The notes: generated from the sequence alone by a model not told the origin. 64,000 bases of DNA from a virus (IMGVR_UViG_3300045125_000034:62001-126000), one strand, 5' to 3'; numbered from the stretch's first letter, positions 18,377 through 30,180 are shown. Numbers and translations are program-made.

Positions 18377-21296
18377 ATGGCAGTAACTAATCTACTAAAG
18401 ACACAAGTTGACCAACCCGTATTTGAGTGGTTGCGTTTTGCTCCTGTAGCAACAGTCGGCACTTCAGCACTCACAAGCCAAAACGACCAATCAGGACGCT
18501 ACTTCTGGTATGTGAACGCACAGGCTCTTTGGCGTTACGACACCTATTCAGACTCATGGCAAGAACTCGCACCACCGAATACTGCATCTACCACCTCAAC
18601 CACCGCTAAATGGCAGCTCAACCAACAGGTAATCGTGGTCACATCTATTGCTGCCACATCCGATACCATAACCACAGGATTTGTAGGCAGAAAACTTCCG
18701 GGCAGGAACCAAGATTCGTATTATTGCAGGCAAAGGTGCAGGACAAGAGCGAACCATCCTCAAGCGTTGCTGACCCTGTAATTGCAGACTTTGGAATTAT
18801 TACTGCCACCTCAGGTGCGCTTACTTTATCAGACAGCACCAAAAAGTGGCGAGTTCAACCAATGGGACGGATACACTTGCCGATTGGTATTAAACCAAGG
18901 TATGAGTCAGTTCCGCAAGATTCAGTATAACGAGCACCACAACCCTGACTTTCTCGGATATCAACTGGCAAGCAATAGATTCGTGGAATAATACTGGATG
19001 GTCCATAGTATCGCCATACGCTGCTCCTCTATCCACGGCAGGCTCACAGGGTCACTACCAAATTGAATCTCAAGTGCTTACCGTTGACTCTTCATGGACT
19101 GTTACCCCCGACCAAAGTTCAGTTTACATGATTATGGAAGGCGGCATGTGGATGCTTACTTCAACTTTGCATCAACACCTTTGCTGTTCTGCAATGGTAT
19201 GATGCCTTGACTGACGCATGGGCGACTAAAACTCCTGTTAGCGGACATTTTACTGCTGGTGTAGCAAGCGGTAACAACGACCTTGCGTTTGAGCGAATTG
19301 GTGAGGTTGGTGGTGCTACTGCGGGTGCTAATGGTGCGTTTGTCTCGGGACCTACTGCAACCGCAGGAGCAGCGTATACTTTGACTGACAGCGGCGTAAC
19401 TATGGAGCGTGACCGTTACGCCAACTACGAATTGCGTATCACTTCAGGAACAGGTATAGGTCAGAAGCGTAGAATTGTAGGCAACAGCCCAACCGCATTT
19501 TATGTGAATCGCAAGTGGGATATCACGCCAGACAACACTTCTGTTTACGCTGTATACGGCAACACAAATCTTATATGGTTGTCTAACGGAGGCGGTGGTT
19601 CTGCTCTTCACGGATATGCTGTGGAAGAAGACATTTGGCACTCGGCTCACCTTACCGATTACGGCATTGCCAGCAAACATTACTGCAACACCATCTGCCG
19701 CGCAGGATATGGTCCTCCACACGAAGGGTTTGCTGTTACATCTATTGTTCGCACCACAAGCGGAATTCTTTCAGGCACGGTAAACGCCGCAGGCACAGGG
19801 TATGTGGTTGGTGATTTGGTGACTTGTTCTACCACAGGAACTCTTGGCACATTCTTTGTGACTGCTGTAAACACCTCTACAGGTGCAGTCACCGCTCTTG
19901 AACTTGCAGCAAGCGGTTCAGGTTACGCGAACGGTTCGTCCAACACTACAGGTGGTTCTGGTTCCGGCCCGCAATTACACTAACGGTTGGAACAACGGCT
20001 CTTGTAACCACAGCCATGAACCACGATTTCCGTCCTCCTATAGCGGGGTTGCACAAGAGTCTGTGACAATTGCAGGCTGTGCAACCGGATACTTCATTCA
20101 ATGCTACATTCAACGTGATTGGCGTGAGCAGTTACGTCATTCTCTATTGCTGCTCCAAGCAGTAGTGCATCACCAACCGCAGCATCATCACAATCCACTA
20201 CTTGTTTGTGGACGCTGCCAAAAACTGGGATACCAACGAATTGGTGGGCAAGATACTGGTCATATGGACATCAGGAGTTACCCCAACGGTGCAGGCTCGT
20301 AAGATTTCTGCAAATACGGCTACCACCATTTCATTCTCTTCAGGTGCAATCACCGCAGCAACCAACGGCACAAGCCGTTACGCCATACAAGAGCCAAGAG
20401 CGTTTGGTGCGGCGGTGGTAGACAAAGTTGCAACCCGTTCTCCGTTTGGATGGGCTACATCAGGAACCGCAACCACTTTGGTGGACAGCACTAAAACTCG
20501 GACACGCAATCAATGGACCAACTCACCGTGTTCGTATTATTTCAGGAACAGGCATCAGGAAACGAATCGGTTGTTACAGGTAATACTGCAACCACTCTGA
20601 CTGTTGCATCGTGGGGTGTTGCTACACCTGATACTACATCCAAATACGAAATCTTGGACTCACACGGAATCGTTACAACAGGCGGCACAAACTCGTTTAC
20701 CGATTCCGCTAAAAACTACACAACCAACATCTTGGTGGGTAAGCGTTGCAGAATCATTGCAGGAACCGCTATGGGCAACGAAGCCACAATTACTGCAAAT
20801 ACCGCAACGACTATTACTGCCGCAGTAGGAACCACAGATACCACAAGCGTGTATGTGGTATACGAGCCAACAACAACAGGTGCAGGTCAAGGATTGATAT
20901 ACCCATATAATCTGACTGATTCTGCACGAAAGGGAAGAATTTTAGTGGCTCCCGTGGTGCTGCTTCCACTCAGATTAACATTTACGATATTCCCACAAAC
21001 ACATGGCAGATTACCGAATATTTTCAACCACAAACTGTAACTCTGACCACAGGTTCCATGTTTGCGTATGATGGTGCAGACTCAATACTGTTCACAAAGG
21101 ATACCACAGGTCGTGTATAACGAAATGAAGTTGGATACTCTTTGAAATTTATCCATCGGGAATTACGCCATATGCACATGGTACGGCAGTAATCAATAAC
21201 CGAATGGAAGTTGTAAAAACTGTAGATGGTTTGAAGTATCTGTATATCATGCGTCATTCTGGATTTGAAATGTGGAGAACGCTGAAGTTCTGGTAA
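18377..21296 (+). CDS. Large repetitive virion protein (tail fibre/tail accessory)
   Basis: About 970 residues across many frames. Starts MAVTNLLKTQVDQPVFEWLR and contains SGRYFWYVNAQALWRYDTYS. A beta-rich repeat recurs: a line such as ATTLVDSTKTW / NSFTDSAKNYTTNILVGKR, then RIIAGTAMGNEATITANTAT and TITAAVGTTDTTSVYVVYE. At least five copies are visible between 18650 and 21100. It ends TVDGLKYLYIMRHSGFEMWR. The repeat (W..N.L.GK.VRI..GTG.GQ...I..NTATT) is common in phage fibre and appendage proteins. Ser/Thr-rich, with no enzymatic motif seen. Confidence 0.6.
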
Positions 21297-21308
21297 TAGG
21301 AGAACCCG

Positions 21309-21615
21309 ATGGCACTACAAAAAACAATCTATACGGCAGACAACACAGGAGCATCGTCTAACTACTGGAAGATTCGTTCTGTGTTATTGAATCACACAGA
21401 AGGCAATGGAACGATAACAATAGACGGATATGTTTCAGAGCAAGCACGGCAAACAGGTCGTGTTCCGCTTGAGACTAGAGTTGTTCCTGTAAGCGAATAC
21501 CCAACTCGGTTTTCTCCCTGCGGCTATTGATGAGGCAGGGATGAACGAAGTAAAGGCTGGTTATGTGTTTCTGAAAAGCCTAGTTGCGGACTCTCAAGGT
21601 TCAGAGGATGTTTGA
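21309..21615 (+). CDS. Small virion-associated protein
   Basis: About 100 residues, starting MALQKTIYTADNTGASSNYW after ribosome site AGGAG (21299-21303). It continues KIRSVLLNHTEGNGTITIDG and YVSEQARQTGRVPLETRVV, and after a frame change ends in NEVKAGYVFLKSLVADSQG. The composition fits a small beta-rich fibre-associated protein, as found next to T4-like fibre genes. No specific function is known. Confidence 0.55.
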
Positions 21616-21632
21616 AGTTTGCTTCGTAATTT

Positions 21633-22003
21633 ATGGACCCAATCAAGAAAATAAACCTAAAAAGAGGACTTACAAGCGGCAGTCAGCCCATTCAGAGTTG
21701 TCTTTTGGTGAACTGGCAGTCAATACATTTGATCGCAAGTTCTTCATGGGTTCTAGTCAAGATGAGGTTCTTGACTTTCCAATAGAGAGAACCTTCTTCT
21801 ATGAAACAGCCACCGCATTTCAATATGACTTGGATGCAGGAGCCTTCGGGGCAACTTGCTCAGAGTATCATTTCAAGTTTGGCGACAGACTGTTGCTTAG
21901 GGATACATTAGACCAGCTTTGGTATATCTTCCTGCTACGGGAGGAACTGGAACAACCGCTGATTGTATTCCGGGAGTGTGGGTTGAACTTCCGGGAGGAG
22001 TGA
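21633..22003 (+). CDS. Small tail-fibre-like protein
   Basis: Starts MDPIKKINLKRGLTSGSQPI. After a frame change it has SFGELAVNTFDRKFFMGSSQ, the pattern of phage tail-fibre N-terminal domains (LxxGELAVNTxxxKLFMGD). The end is VWVELPGGV just before the next ATG. About 120 residues. A frame-joined fusion with the next gene cannot be excluded, but GGAGGAG before ATG 22007 supports a separate start there. Confidence 0.55.
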
Positions 22004-22006
22004 TAA

Positions 22007-22348
22007 TGCCAGTACAGTTCCCATCCAATCCCTCACCAAATGAAACTTATGTTTATCCGGGTCTACCCGCAGCGAGTGTCTATTGGCAATGGAACGGGTT
22101 TGGTTGGGCGTTCAGAGGAGCAACAGGGGGAGTAGAGCCACCATCAGCCCTTGTGCCGGGCCAAACTCAAATAGTCCTGTTCCAATCCTACGAAAACCAA
22201 GGAATTCCTATGGGAGCAGATACAGGTGCTTTGTGGTTCAACACCGACAGCGGGATTCTATACACCTATGTGGGCGGGCAGTACAGGATTTGAGGACGCA
22301 TGGGTTCAGGCAACCATCCTAAATAACGATATCACACTACCTTCGTAA
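22007..22348 (+). CDS. Small tail-fibre-like protein
   Basis: Starts MPVQFPSNPSPNETYVYPGL after GGAGGAG. SVYWQWNGFGWAFRG and GADTGALWFNTDSGILYTYV are the short phage-fibre motif (W.WNG..W, ALW.NTDSG..Y.Y). It ends EDAWVQATILNNDITLPS after a frame change near 22280. About 113 residues. The same opening (QFPSxPxPxxTY) is repeated at the start of the next, much longer fibre gene, suggesting local duplication. Confidence 0.55.
22319..22326 (+). promoter_or_regulatory. T4-late-type box CTAAATAA
   Basis: Inside the end of the preceding gene, 23 bases before ATG 22350. Confidence 0.4.
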
Positions 22349-22349
22349 T

Positions 22350-25300
22350 ATGCAATTCCCATCATCTCCAACACCCGCGACACTTACAGCATCGGCAACA
22401 AGACATGGCGATGGAATGGTTTCGCTTGGGACTCCGTAATAGTAGACCTGAATGTAACTGGCAATCTCACCGTAGGCGGCAACATGACCGTCAGCGGAGG
22501 GGTTACCTCATCTTTCAGCGAGACCCTTGTAATAGAAGACAACATCATACTGCTGAACTCTAATGTCACGGGCGGGTCTCCATCCGAGAACGCAGGCATA
22601 GAAGTTAGCCGTGGTGCTTCTGCGAATGTTCAGTTGCGTTGGAATGAGAGTACAGACAAGTGGCAGTTCACCAACGATGGTACTGCCTACTACAACATAC
22701 CAACGGCTGATTATGTCAGCAGCATAACCGGCACAACAAATCAGATAAGTGTAAGCGGAAGCACGGGGAGTGTGGTTGTAGGGATTCCTAACAGCCCGTA
22801 CATACCCGGCAATCTATCCATAACAGGCTCAAACATAACAATCGTAGGCACTCGTTATGCTCCTAGTTACTTGACATTCAATACAGGTAATACCGCCGAG
22901 ACCCCCTATACGAATCAGGAATAGTCATAAACCGTGGTAGTTTAGGAACGCCTGCGTCTTTCTATTTTGCAGAAGCCAATCCCTATTATCCGGGAGGACC
23001 ATTACCTGCACGGTGGGTCTATACCAACGGAACAGATACTTCGTATTTGCCCGCATCAATGACAGATTTTGCGGTAAAGAATGCCAACAATAACTTTAGT
23101 GCTTCCCAAACTATATCAACGGGTGGAGGTTCTATTACTCTAGTTGATACAGACACCTCCCACGCCATGTCTGTTCTTCCTGCTAATGGTTATTTGCAAT
23201 ACGAAGATAATAGTGTTTCTAGTACACAAGTTTTGCAGTTTGCAGATTTGTATACAGCAGCAGGAGGCGGTGGGTTAGACCCAACTCCGGTCAACTATAC
23301 AGTAACTCTACCTGCTGCAACCTGTACACTTGCAGGACTTGGTTTAGCACAAACATTCTCTGCTTTACAGACCTTTACGGCAGGAATCACAGCCGATTCC
23401 CTATATGTTTCTGGTGGTGCTACATTCTCAAGTACTGTTGATGTTTTCGGAGATCTTCATGCTCCAAACATCGTCTACTCATTTGGTGGCAAAACAGGAA
23501 CAGTTGGTGCAGGCATAACAAGCACCCAAATCCTGTATTGGAGTGCGAATGATGTCACGGGGTCAAACAACTTCACCTTTGATGGCGTTGATGTTGTAAC
23601 CCTAGCAGACACAGGGACACTTTACGGGAAGGTTCTTGGGTCCAACTCTTGTACCCATCAAGAACACATCGGGCGGAACTATCACAAAAGGAACTCCGCT
23701 TTACGCAACGGGTTCTGTAGGAAATAGCGGCGTAGTAGAAGTAGCAGGATGTAGTGCATCCGACTCTACAAAGATGCCTGCAATCGGTCTTGCAGCAGAA
23801 ACCTTGGGTATAAACGGACAAGGACATGCTGTTGTCTTTGGTGTAATCAAGAATGTGGACACAACAGGCTACTCTATAAACGGAACCGTATTCGTTGCTC
23901 CTAACGGCGGTCTAACCGGAACGAAACCAACAGGAGCAAACGACCAAATTCAAAATGTTGGTCGCGTGGTTCGGGTTCACGCATCCACAGGTGAAATTCT
24001 TGTAAGTGCAATTGGCAGAAGCAACGATGTTCCGAACATACTTCAGGCTCGTTCTTATCTTCTGATGCCCAACGGTCAGACCGCGACTTCTGTAGTTACA
24101 ACTTGGAACGGTGCTAGTGGTCCAGTGAACCTTCAACAACTATGTTTCATCCAATGTCGCGGGCGTGGGTATAGCGGTCAGTTCAGCAACGGGCGCAGTA
24201 ACCATAAGCAATGTTGGTGTTACATCGGTCAACGGTGCAACGGGAGCGATTGCAAACATTGCAGTAACCAACGCAGCAGCAGACTTTCAGCGGATTGCAG
24301 ACATTCACCAACTGGTCTGTCTTCGGGATCTACGATCACAGTCAATAACGCAGTTCAGGGGCTAACAAATAGCAACTCACTTGTCTTGAGGACTGCGGTC
24401 AACAAGTTCAAACTATATCACCATAGGTGCTACCGGAGAACAACATGACTATTGCTCCCGGCAGCGGTAGTCTAATGCGTGTGACTACGGGGTATGGTTC
24501 GGTGTTTGGTCAGACTTCTGAGCTGTCAAAGAGCCAAATTGGTACTACAGGGAAACGATAACGACACTCTAACCTTTGATGTAACCATAGACCCATCATC
24601 TGCACTATCGGCTAGTAGAACTCTTGACCTGCCCCGATGCTTCGATGGAACTATCGCTCTAACAAACTCTGTAGTTACCTCTGCGGTCGCGGGCGTAGGT
24701 ATCGCGGTTAGTGGTGCTACAGGTGCAGTAACTATAAGCAACAGAGGCGTAACCTCATTCAATGGTTCAACAGGAGCAATCACCTATTACCCACCGACTG
24801 CTACCACAAGCGTCACGGGTATGGCTTCGTTTGACACCAACAACTTCTCGGTATCAAGCGGTGCAGTAGTATCAAGGCGGGAGGTGTAACTAACGGTTCT
24901 CTCGCCAACTCTTCAGTTACGGTAACGGCGGGTGTTGGATTAGCAGGAGGCGGCTCGGTTGCTTTGGGGTCTTCGGTAACCCTGAACAATGTTGGTGTAA
25001 CTTCGTTCAATGGTTCAACAGGAGCAGTCACTTACGCTCCACCTCCAGCCACCTCAAGCGTTACAGGTGTTGCATCGTTCGGTAATCAGTTCAATGTTTC
25101 AGCAGCAGGAGCAGTGATCTCTAACTGCTAACTATGTCTCAAGTGTCAACGGTTCAACAGGAGCAGTTGTTAGCGTAGCAGTCACAGGAGCCAATACATT
25201 CACGGGACTACAAACCATGAATGCAGTGGATTAACTGCAACAACCATATATGCAACGAGTGGTGCTACTTTTGCGGGCGCGGTGTCATCGGATACAGGCT

Positions 25301-26598
25301 ATCGGGTTTCATCAAGTGCGGTAAACACTCAAACAGGAACTACCTACAGCCTAACTGCTTCAGACAACGGTAAAATCATCACCATGAACAATGGTGCTAC
25401 AAGTACTGTAACTGTAATTGGTGGTCTTCCTGTAGGATTCAACGCAACAATCATTCAGTTGGGTGCAGGAAGTGTTGGCTTTACTTCGGCTAGCGGTGTT
25501 ACCTTGAACAGTTTTGCCTCTTCTCTAAACATGGCAGGACAGCACGGTGCTGCTACTGTGATAGCCTATGCAACCAACATCTTCAATCTATCGGGAACCT
25601 TGACTGTATGGATTACCATACCATCTGCCCGTGGGGTTATTACTCGTTCCCCGATGGCTGAAGAGGGAGTAGTTACAACCAAAAAGTCTTCAGGAACATT
25701 TCCGCTTGTATGTAGCAGTATGCGTCCTCGATAGCGGGGGTTATAATTACACCACGATGAGAGTAACAGTTCTTTGGTGGGATGGAACCAAAACAACACA
25801 GAGTTATGATGTTGGTTTTACTCCAGAACTTGGTGGAGGAATAATGTGTGATATACCATTTACATTCAGCAAGAGTGTAAGTAGCCCATACAACAATACT
25901 AACGATAAAATAGTGCGGGTGTTTCTATCTGATGCAAACGGAAAAGCATTAGGCTACAAGAAAAATGCTTGGATATCCACATTAAATGTTATGGACACTA
26001 TTGCATACTCAGATAACGGAGTAAGTGCAATTGATGTTTCTGGATTGAGTAGATTGGGTGAGTTGACTACAGAATTAAACCAAAATCTAACTACGCTAAA
26101 TCGTTTACCAAAATCATTAGTGTATATCTTTAGCGGAAATTGCGGTCTCACAAATGTAAATGTTACTGGTTTAACAAATCTTTCATCTCTTCATGTATAT
26201 GCATCGGCATTAACTTCTTGATGTATCTTCATGTACGGGGCTAACCGATCTTTGGGCTTTTTCCTGCAATTTAACGGGAACACTAACCCTAAATGGATTG
26301 AGTGGTCTTTCCGTAGTTAAAGTACACGGCAATCCTAATTTGACATCTGTTCGTGCTATGGGGGTTGGTGGTAACATGGGTACTTATTACTCATATTCAA
26401 GTTATTCAGTCTTCTATTCGGGCATGAATGTCAGCCTGCAATCTGAGTGGATCTGCTTTGAATCAACTTTATACAGATTTGGATACTCCTTCGTCAGGAC
26501 CAAATGCATACCTTATAGTTGGAAATCAGGCAGGAGGAGGAGAAGCATCAGACACTCCAAGTATTGCTACCAATAAGGGTTATACAGTTCTACTTTAG
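22350..26598 (+). CDS. Long tail fibre protein with a leucine-rich-repeat tip
   Basis: About 1,410 residues. Starts MQFPSSPTP, then DTYSIGNKTWRWNGFAWDS and LNVTGNLTVGGNMTVSGGV. RGASANVQLRWNESTDKWQ is a hallmark of T4-like cyanophage fibres. The shaft (23050-25500) repeats motifs such as VTSVNGATGAI, SSATGAVTISNVGVTSVNG and ATTSVTGMASFDTNNFSVS. After 25700 the character changes to a distal domain, VLWWDGTKTTQSYDVGFTP. Next is a leucine-rich-repeat-like stretch (26000-26400), e.g. SALTSLDVSS, LTGTLTLNGLSGLSVVKVHG and NPNLTSVRA. It ends in SIATNKGYTVLL. The distal domain is the likely receptor-binding tip. Many frame shifts. Confidence 0.7.
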
Positions 26599-26613
26599 TG
26601 ATGGCGCACCCCC

Positions 26614-27204
26614 ATGAGATATTTTATCACCCCAAACTATAGTCTTGCGTTCATACCAAAGCAGCGGCTGTTCTACTCTTGCTCGCTGTGTAATAGATTC
26701 CTTCCAGCTCTTCCGAAAATTTCTCAATAGAAAACGGAGCGTATCCCGAAGGCAGAAGTGCCGACACCTCTCAATGGCAATGGATGGCAAAGGTGGAACA
26801 CACACCAACCAAACCAATACTTGCATTCATACGCGAACCGCTGTCTCGCTTTCTTTCTGCTATGGCACAGTTTGGGCTAACTGATGTTCCTGCTGCTATA
26901 GAGTCTCTTACAGCGGGAACGCATCTACAACTACGCAGAAGAACCATAGACCTATCAGTGAAATCCGCATTTCTTGCCGCAGATAAAGTGGGTAGATGCC
27001 AATACCAAACTGTATAAATTTCCGCACCATCTAAACGAAGGTGCATTGGAAATAGGATTCACTCTACCACTACCAACAATTAATGCAGCCTCAAATCCAA
27101 AACCTGTTCCCACTCCCGAACAAGAAGCAGCAATACTTCAGTACTACGCAGAAGATACGATTCTTTACAATTCAATCACGACACCACGTGAATTACAGGA
27201 ATAG
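26614..27204 (+). CDS. Sulfotransferase-like protein (Sulfotransfer_2-type)
   Basis: About 200 residues starting MRYFITPNYSLAFIPKAAS when the frame is corrected. Key parts: AFIPKAAS-STLARCVIDS, like the PAPS 5'-phosphosulfate loop (PKxGSTS); ILAFIREPLSRFLSAMAQFG, like the 3'-phosphate site RDPLxRxxSxY; FLPQIKWVD; TKLYKFPHHLNEGA; and a C-terminal TPEQEAAILQYYAEDTILYN, typical of bacterial and viral sulfotransferase families. It would transfer sulfate from PAPS to a carbohydrate or protein. It sits directly after the long fibre gene, so fibre or host-glycan modification is possible (inference). Frame shifts near 26660, 26740 and 26960. Confidence 0.68.
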
Positions 27205-27229
27205 TTGAAGGCGTATCTCTGCAACAGAA

Positions 27230-27257
27230 TTGACATCAGCAAAATCTGTGGTATACT
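27230..27257 (+). promoter_or_regulatory. Sigma-70 promoter for ribonucleotide reductase
   Basis: TTGACA at 27230-27235, 16-base spacer, TATACT at 27252-27257. The leader to ATG 27317 is about 53 bases and includes a hairpin GTTCCT...AGGAAC (27273-27294) and a GGGAGA ribosome site, so this is not leaderless. Confidence 0.75.
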
Positions 27258-27316
27258 AGGCGTAATCAAAGCGTCTGTTCCTACATACAGGAACAAGACA
27301 ACTAGGGAGAAATGCT

Positions 27317-29260
27317 ATGAGTAACCACAACGGTTTGCCTACCCCATATCAATCTTTCATCCATCTTTCTCGTTACAGCAGATGGATGCCTGAAAAGAAT
27401 CGCAGAGAGACTTGGGAGGAAACCGTCAACCGTTACTTTGACTTCTTCCAAACACACCCTGCAAGGAGAAGTGCGGCTACACCGTTACTGCCGCACAGCG
27501 TGAGGAGTTGCAGAACGTGGTACTCAATCTTGATGTGATGCCCTCCATGCGAGCCTTGATGACTGCGGGAGAAGCATTGCAGCGTGACCATGTTGCAGGC
27601 TACAACTGTGCATTCGTTGCGGTCAATCGTCTTCGTGCCTTTGACGAAATCCTCTACATTCTCATGTGCGGTACGGGCGTGGGCTTCTCTGTTGAGCAGC
27701 AGTTTGTAAACAAGTTGCCAACCATCGCGGAGGAGTTCAGCGACAGCGACACCATCATCGTTGTTGAGGACAGCAAGATCGGTTGGGCAAAGGCATTCAA
27801 GGAACTGGATGTCGCTTCTTGTGGGCGGTCAGGTTCCAAAGTGGGATGTATCAAAGGTTCGTCCCGCAGGTGCAAGACTAAAGACATTCGGTGGTAGAGC
27901 AAGCGGTCCTCGTCCATTAGGAGGATCTGTTCCGCTTCTGCGTTGAGACATTCAAGAGAGCAGCGGGTCGCAAGTTGACTTCTATTGAGGTTCACGACAT
28001 CGTTTGCAAGATCGCAGAGATCGTGGTAGTCGGCGGTGTTCGTCGTTCTGCTCTCATCTCTCTATCTGATCTGAACGACGAGCGTATGCGTGATGCCAAG
28101 ACAGGTGCGTGGTGGGAAGCCAATGCACAGCGAGCCTTGACTAACAACTCTGCCGTCTACAAGGAGCGTCCTGAAGTAGGAACATTCATGAAGGAATGGC
28201 TGTCTCTTTACAACAGTCAAGTCGGGCGAGCGTGGCATCTTCAATCGTGATGCTGCCAAGCGAACCGTTGCGAAGTTGGGAGATCGTCGTGATTCAAACT
28301 ACGAGTTCGGAACCAACCCATGCTCGGAGATCATTCCTCCGTGATCGTGAGTTCTGCAATCTCTCCGAAGTTGTGGTTCGTAAGGATGACACCGTAGAGA
28401 CCCTGAAGAACAAGGTTCGTCTTGCTGCAATCCTTGGTACATGGCAGGCTAGTCTTGCTGACTTCCGTTACCTGTCAAGCGAGTGGCGTAAGAACTGCCA
28501 AGAGGAAGCCCTTCTTGGTGTATCTCTCACGGGCATCCTTGGATAACCCTATCATGCGTGGGACAGGCACGGAACTACAGTCCATGCTTGAGAATCTTCG
28601 TAAACACGCAGTTGACACAAACGAGAAGTGGGCAAACCGACTCAACATCAATCCCGCTGCTGCTATCACCTGTGTGAAGCCAAGCGGAACCGTATCGCAG
28701 TTGACGGATGCGGCTAGCGGTATTCATGCTCGCCACAACCCTTACTACATTCGTACCGTTCGTGCTGATCGTAAAGACCCTCTGTGCCAATTCATGTTGG
28801 ACAAGGGATTCCCGCAGAGCCGTGTGTGATGAAGCCCGATTCGGTCATGGTCTTCTCGTTCCCGATGAAGTCGCCCGATCATTGCATCACCCGTAACGAT
28901 ATGACGGCTATTGAACACCTTGACCTGTGGTTGGTGTATCAGAACTATTGGTGCGAACACAAGCCATCAATTACGGTAACGGTCAAGGAGCCTGAGTGGG
29001 TAGAGGTCGGTGCATGGGTCTACAAGCACTTGGATTCGGTATCAGGCATCTCGTTCCTACCCCACTCCGATCACTCCTACAAGCAGGCTCCCTATCAGGA
29101 CTGCACCAAGGAGGAATACGAAGCCTTCCTGAAGCGTATGCCCAAGGATGTGGATTGGACCGAACTGAGCAAGTACGAGAAGGAAGATAACACAAGTGGG
29201 ACGCAGACCTACGCCTGTTCTGCTAACTCCTGTGAAATCGTGGACTTAGTGAACTCGTAA
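27317..29260 (+). CDS. nrdJ: Ribonucleoside-triphosphate reductase, class II (adenosylcobalamin-dependent)
   Basis: About 650 residues, in the range of monomeric class II enzymes. The N-terminus MSNHNGLPTPYQSFIHLSRY and WEETVNRYFDFF match the family. AGYNCAFV has the first redox Cys and FDEILYILMCGTGVGFSVE follows. The second half has VVVGGVRRSALISLSDL, EFGTNPCSEI (thiyl-radical Cys and catalytic Glu), FCNLSEVVV, AAITCVKPSGTVSQL and HARHNPYYIRTVRADRKD. The C-terminal CSANSCEIVD carries the redox Cys pair. It reduces ribonucleotides with a cobalamin radical, needs no separate radical subunit and needs B12 from the host or environment. Frame shifts near 27470, 27830, 28240, 28340 and 28545. Confidence 0.93.
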
Positions 29261-29289
29261 GGTCCGGATAAAAGAATTTGTGAAAAACA

Positions 29290-29328
29290 CTCTCCACCCC
29301 TTGCTTTTGGGTGGAGAGTTGTTATATT
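29290..29328 (+). terminator. Terminator hairpin with an embedded promoter
   Basis: Ten-base perfect stem CTCTCCACCC / GGGTGGAGAG (29290-29299 / 29309-29318), nine-base loop, T-rich tail TTGTTATATT. It lies 30 bases after the reductase stop. Confidence 0.7.
29301..29328 (+). promoter_or_regulatory. Promoter overlapping the terminator
   Basis: TTGCTT (29301-29306, in the hairpin loop), 16-base spacer, TATATT (29323-29328, in the T-tail). It would start about 16 bases before ATG 29351. Confidence 0.5.
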
Positions 29329-29350
29329 AGAGATGTAAAGGAAACCACCA

Positions 29351-30159
29351 ATGAGCAGCACCTCCCAAACAACCTACGAAGTCACCGAAGAGTTCAAGAA
29401 CGCGGCTTTGACCGAAGCCGAGCAGATCGCCAAGTTGGAGAAGGCAAGCACCGAGGGCAACTACTACTTGGAAGTCGCCGCCAAGTGCTTCGTCAAGAGC
29501 CGACTGTATGCGGGTCTCGCCGTCCGTAAGGAAACTTGGTCATGGCGCACCTTTGATGACTGCCGTAGTGGCGTGACCCGCCAAGTCCTTGCCCTGAACC
29601 TTGTGACGGGTGAGGTGTCGTGGGTGAACGACGGCGGCGGTGAGGATCTCTACGGCAGCACCGACGATACCAAGGGCAACATCCCCATGAACGCTACCCT
29701 GAGCAGCGGAAGCAGGCTCTTGAGTGGCTGAAGAACAATCGCGGCACTAACGCTGACCGCGATAGGCTTGCCTACCAACTGCGGTCGTGCGAGGAGACTG
29801 CCTCTCAGAAGGCGGCTGAAGCCTTCAATCGCCTGACCGAGATCCGCAAGGGCAACACCGTCAAGGTGGTCAAGGGTCGCAAGGTTCCTGTCGGGACTAC
29901 GGGTACGGTTGTGTGGGTCGGTAACAGCAACTACGGTCCTCGCGTCGGTATCAGTCCGAGCGGCAGGATGGTCGGTAAGCGGTACGCCGATGTTGTGTGG
30001 ACTGCCCTGACCAATGTGGAACTGAACGAACCCGCCATCGTGGAGGAGGCCAACCGTGCGGCTGCTGAAGCCCACCAAACCTACTACACGCGAGAGACCG
30101 CCGCCGCCTACGGTCGCTTCACCGAACTGATGGAGCGATACGCCCGACTGCTCGCCTGA
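29351..30159 (+). CDS. Hypothetical protein with a KOW-like segment
   Basis: About 270 residues starting MSSTSQTTYEVTEEFKNAAL. The N-terminal part is helical (AEQIAKLEKASTEGNYYLEV) with SWVNDGGGEDLYGSTDDTKG. After a frame change near 29715 the body reads EWLKNNRGTNADRDRLAYQL and a coil (SQKAAEAFNRLTEIRK). Then GNTVKVVKGRKVPVGTTGTV follows, a small beta-barrel like the KOW segment of NusG or ribosomal proteins, which often bind nucleic acid. It ends in a helix (YGRFTELMERYARLLA). G+C and codon use look higher than in its neighbours. No family name can be given. Confidence 0.6.
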
Positions 30160-30180
30160 ACTAAACTTCAGTCCTTTACG

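Noticed and set aside
27273-27294. Hairpin in the RNR leader as a cobalamin riboswitch
   Set aside because: The leader is only about 53 bases, too short for a B12 riboswitch, and no B12-box sequence is seen.
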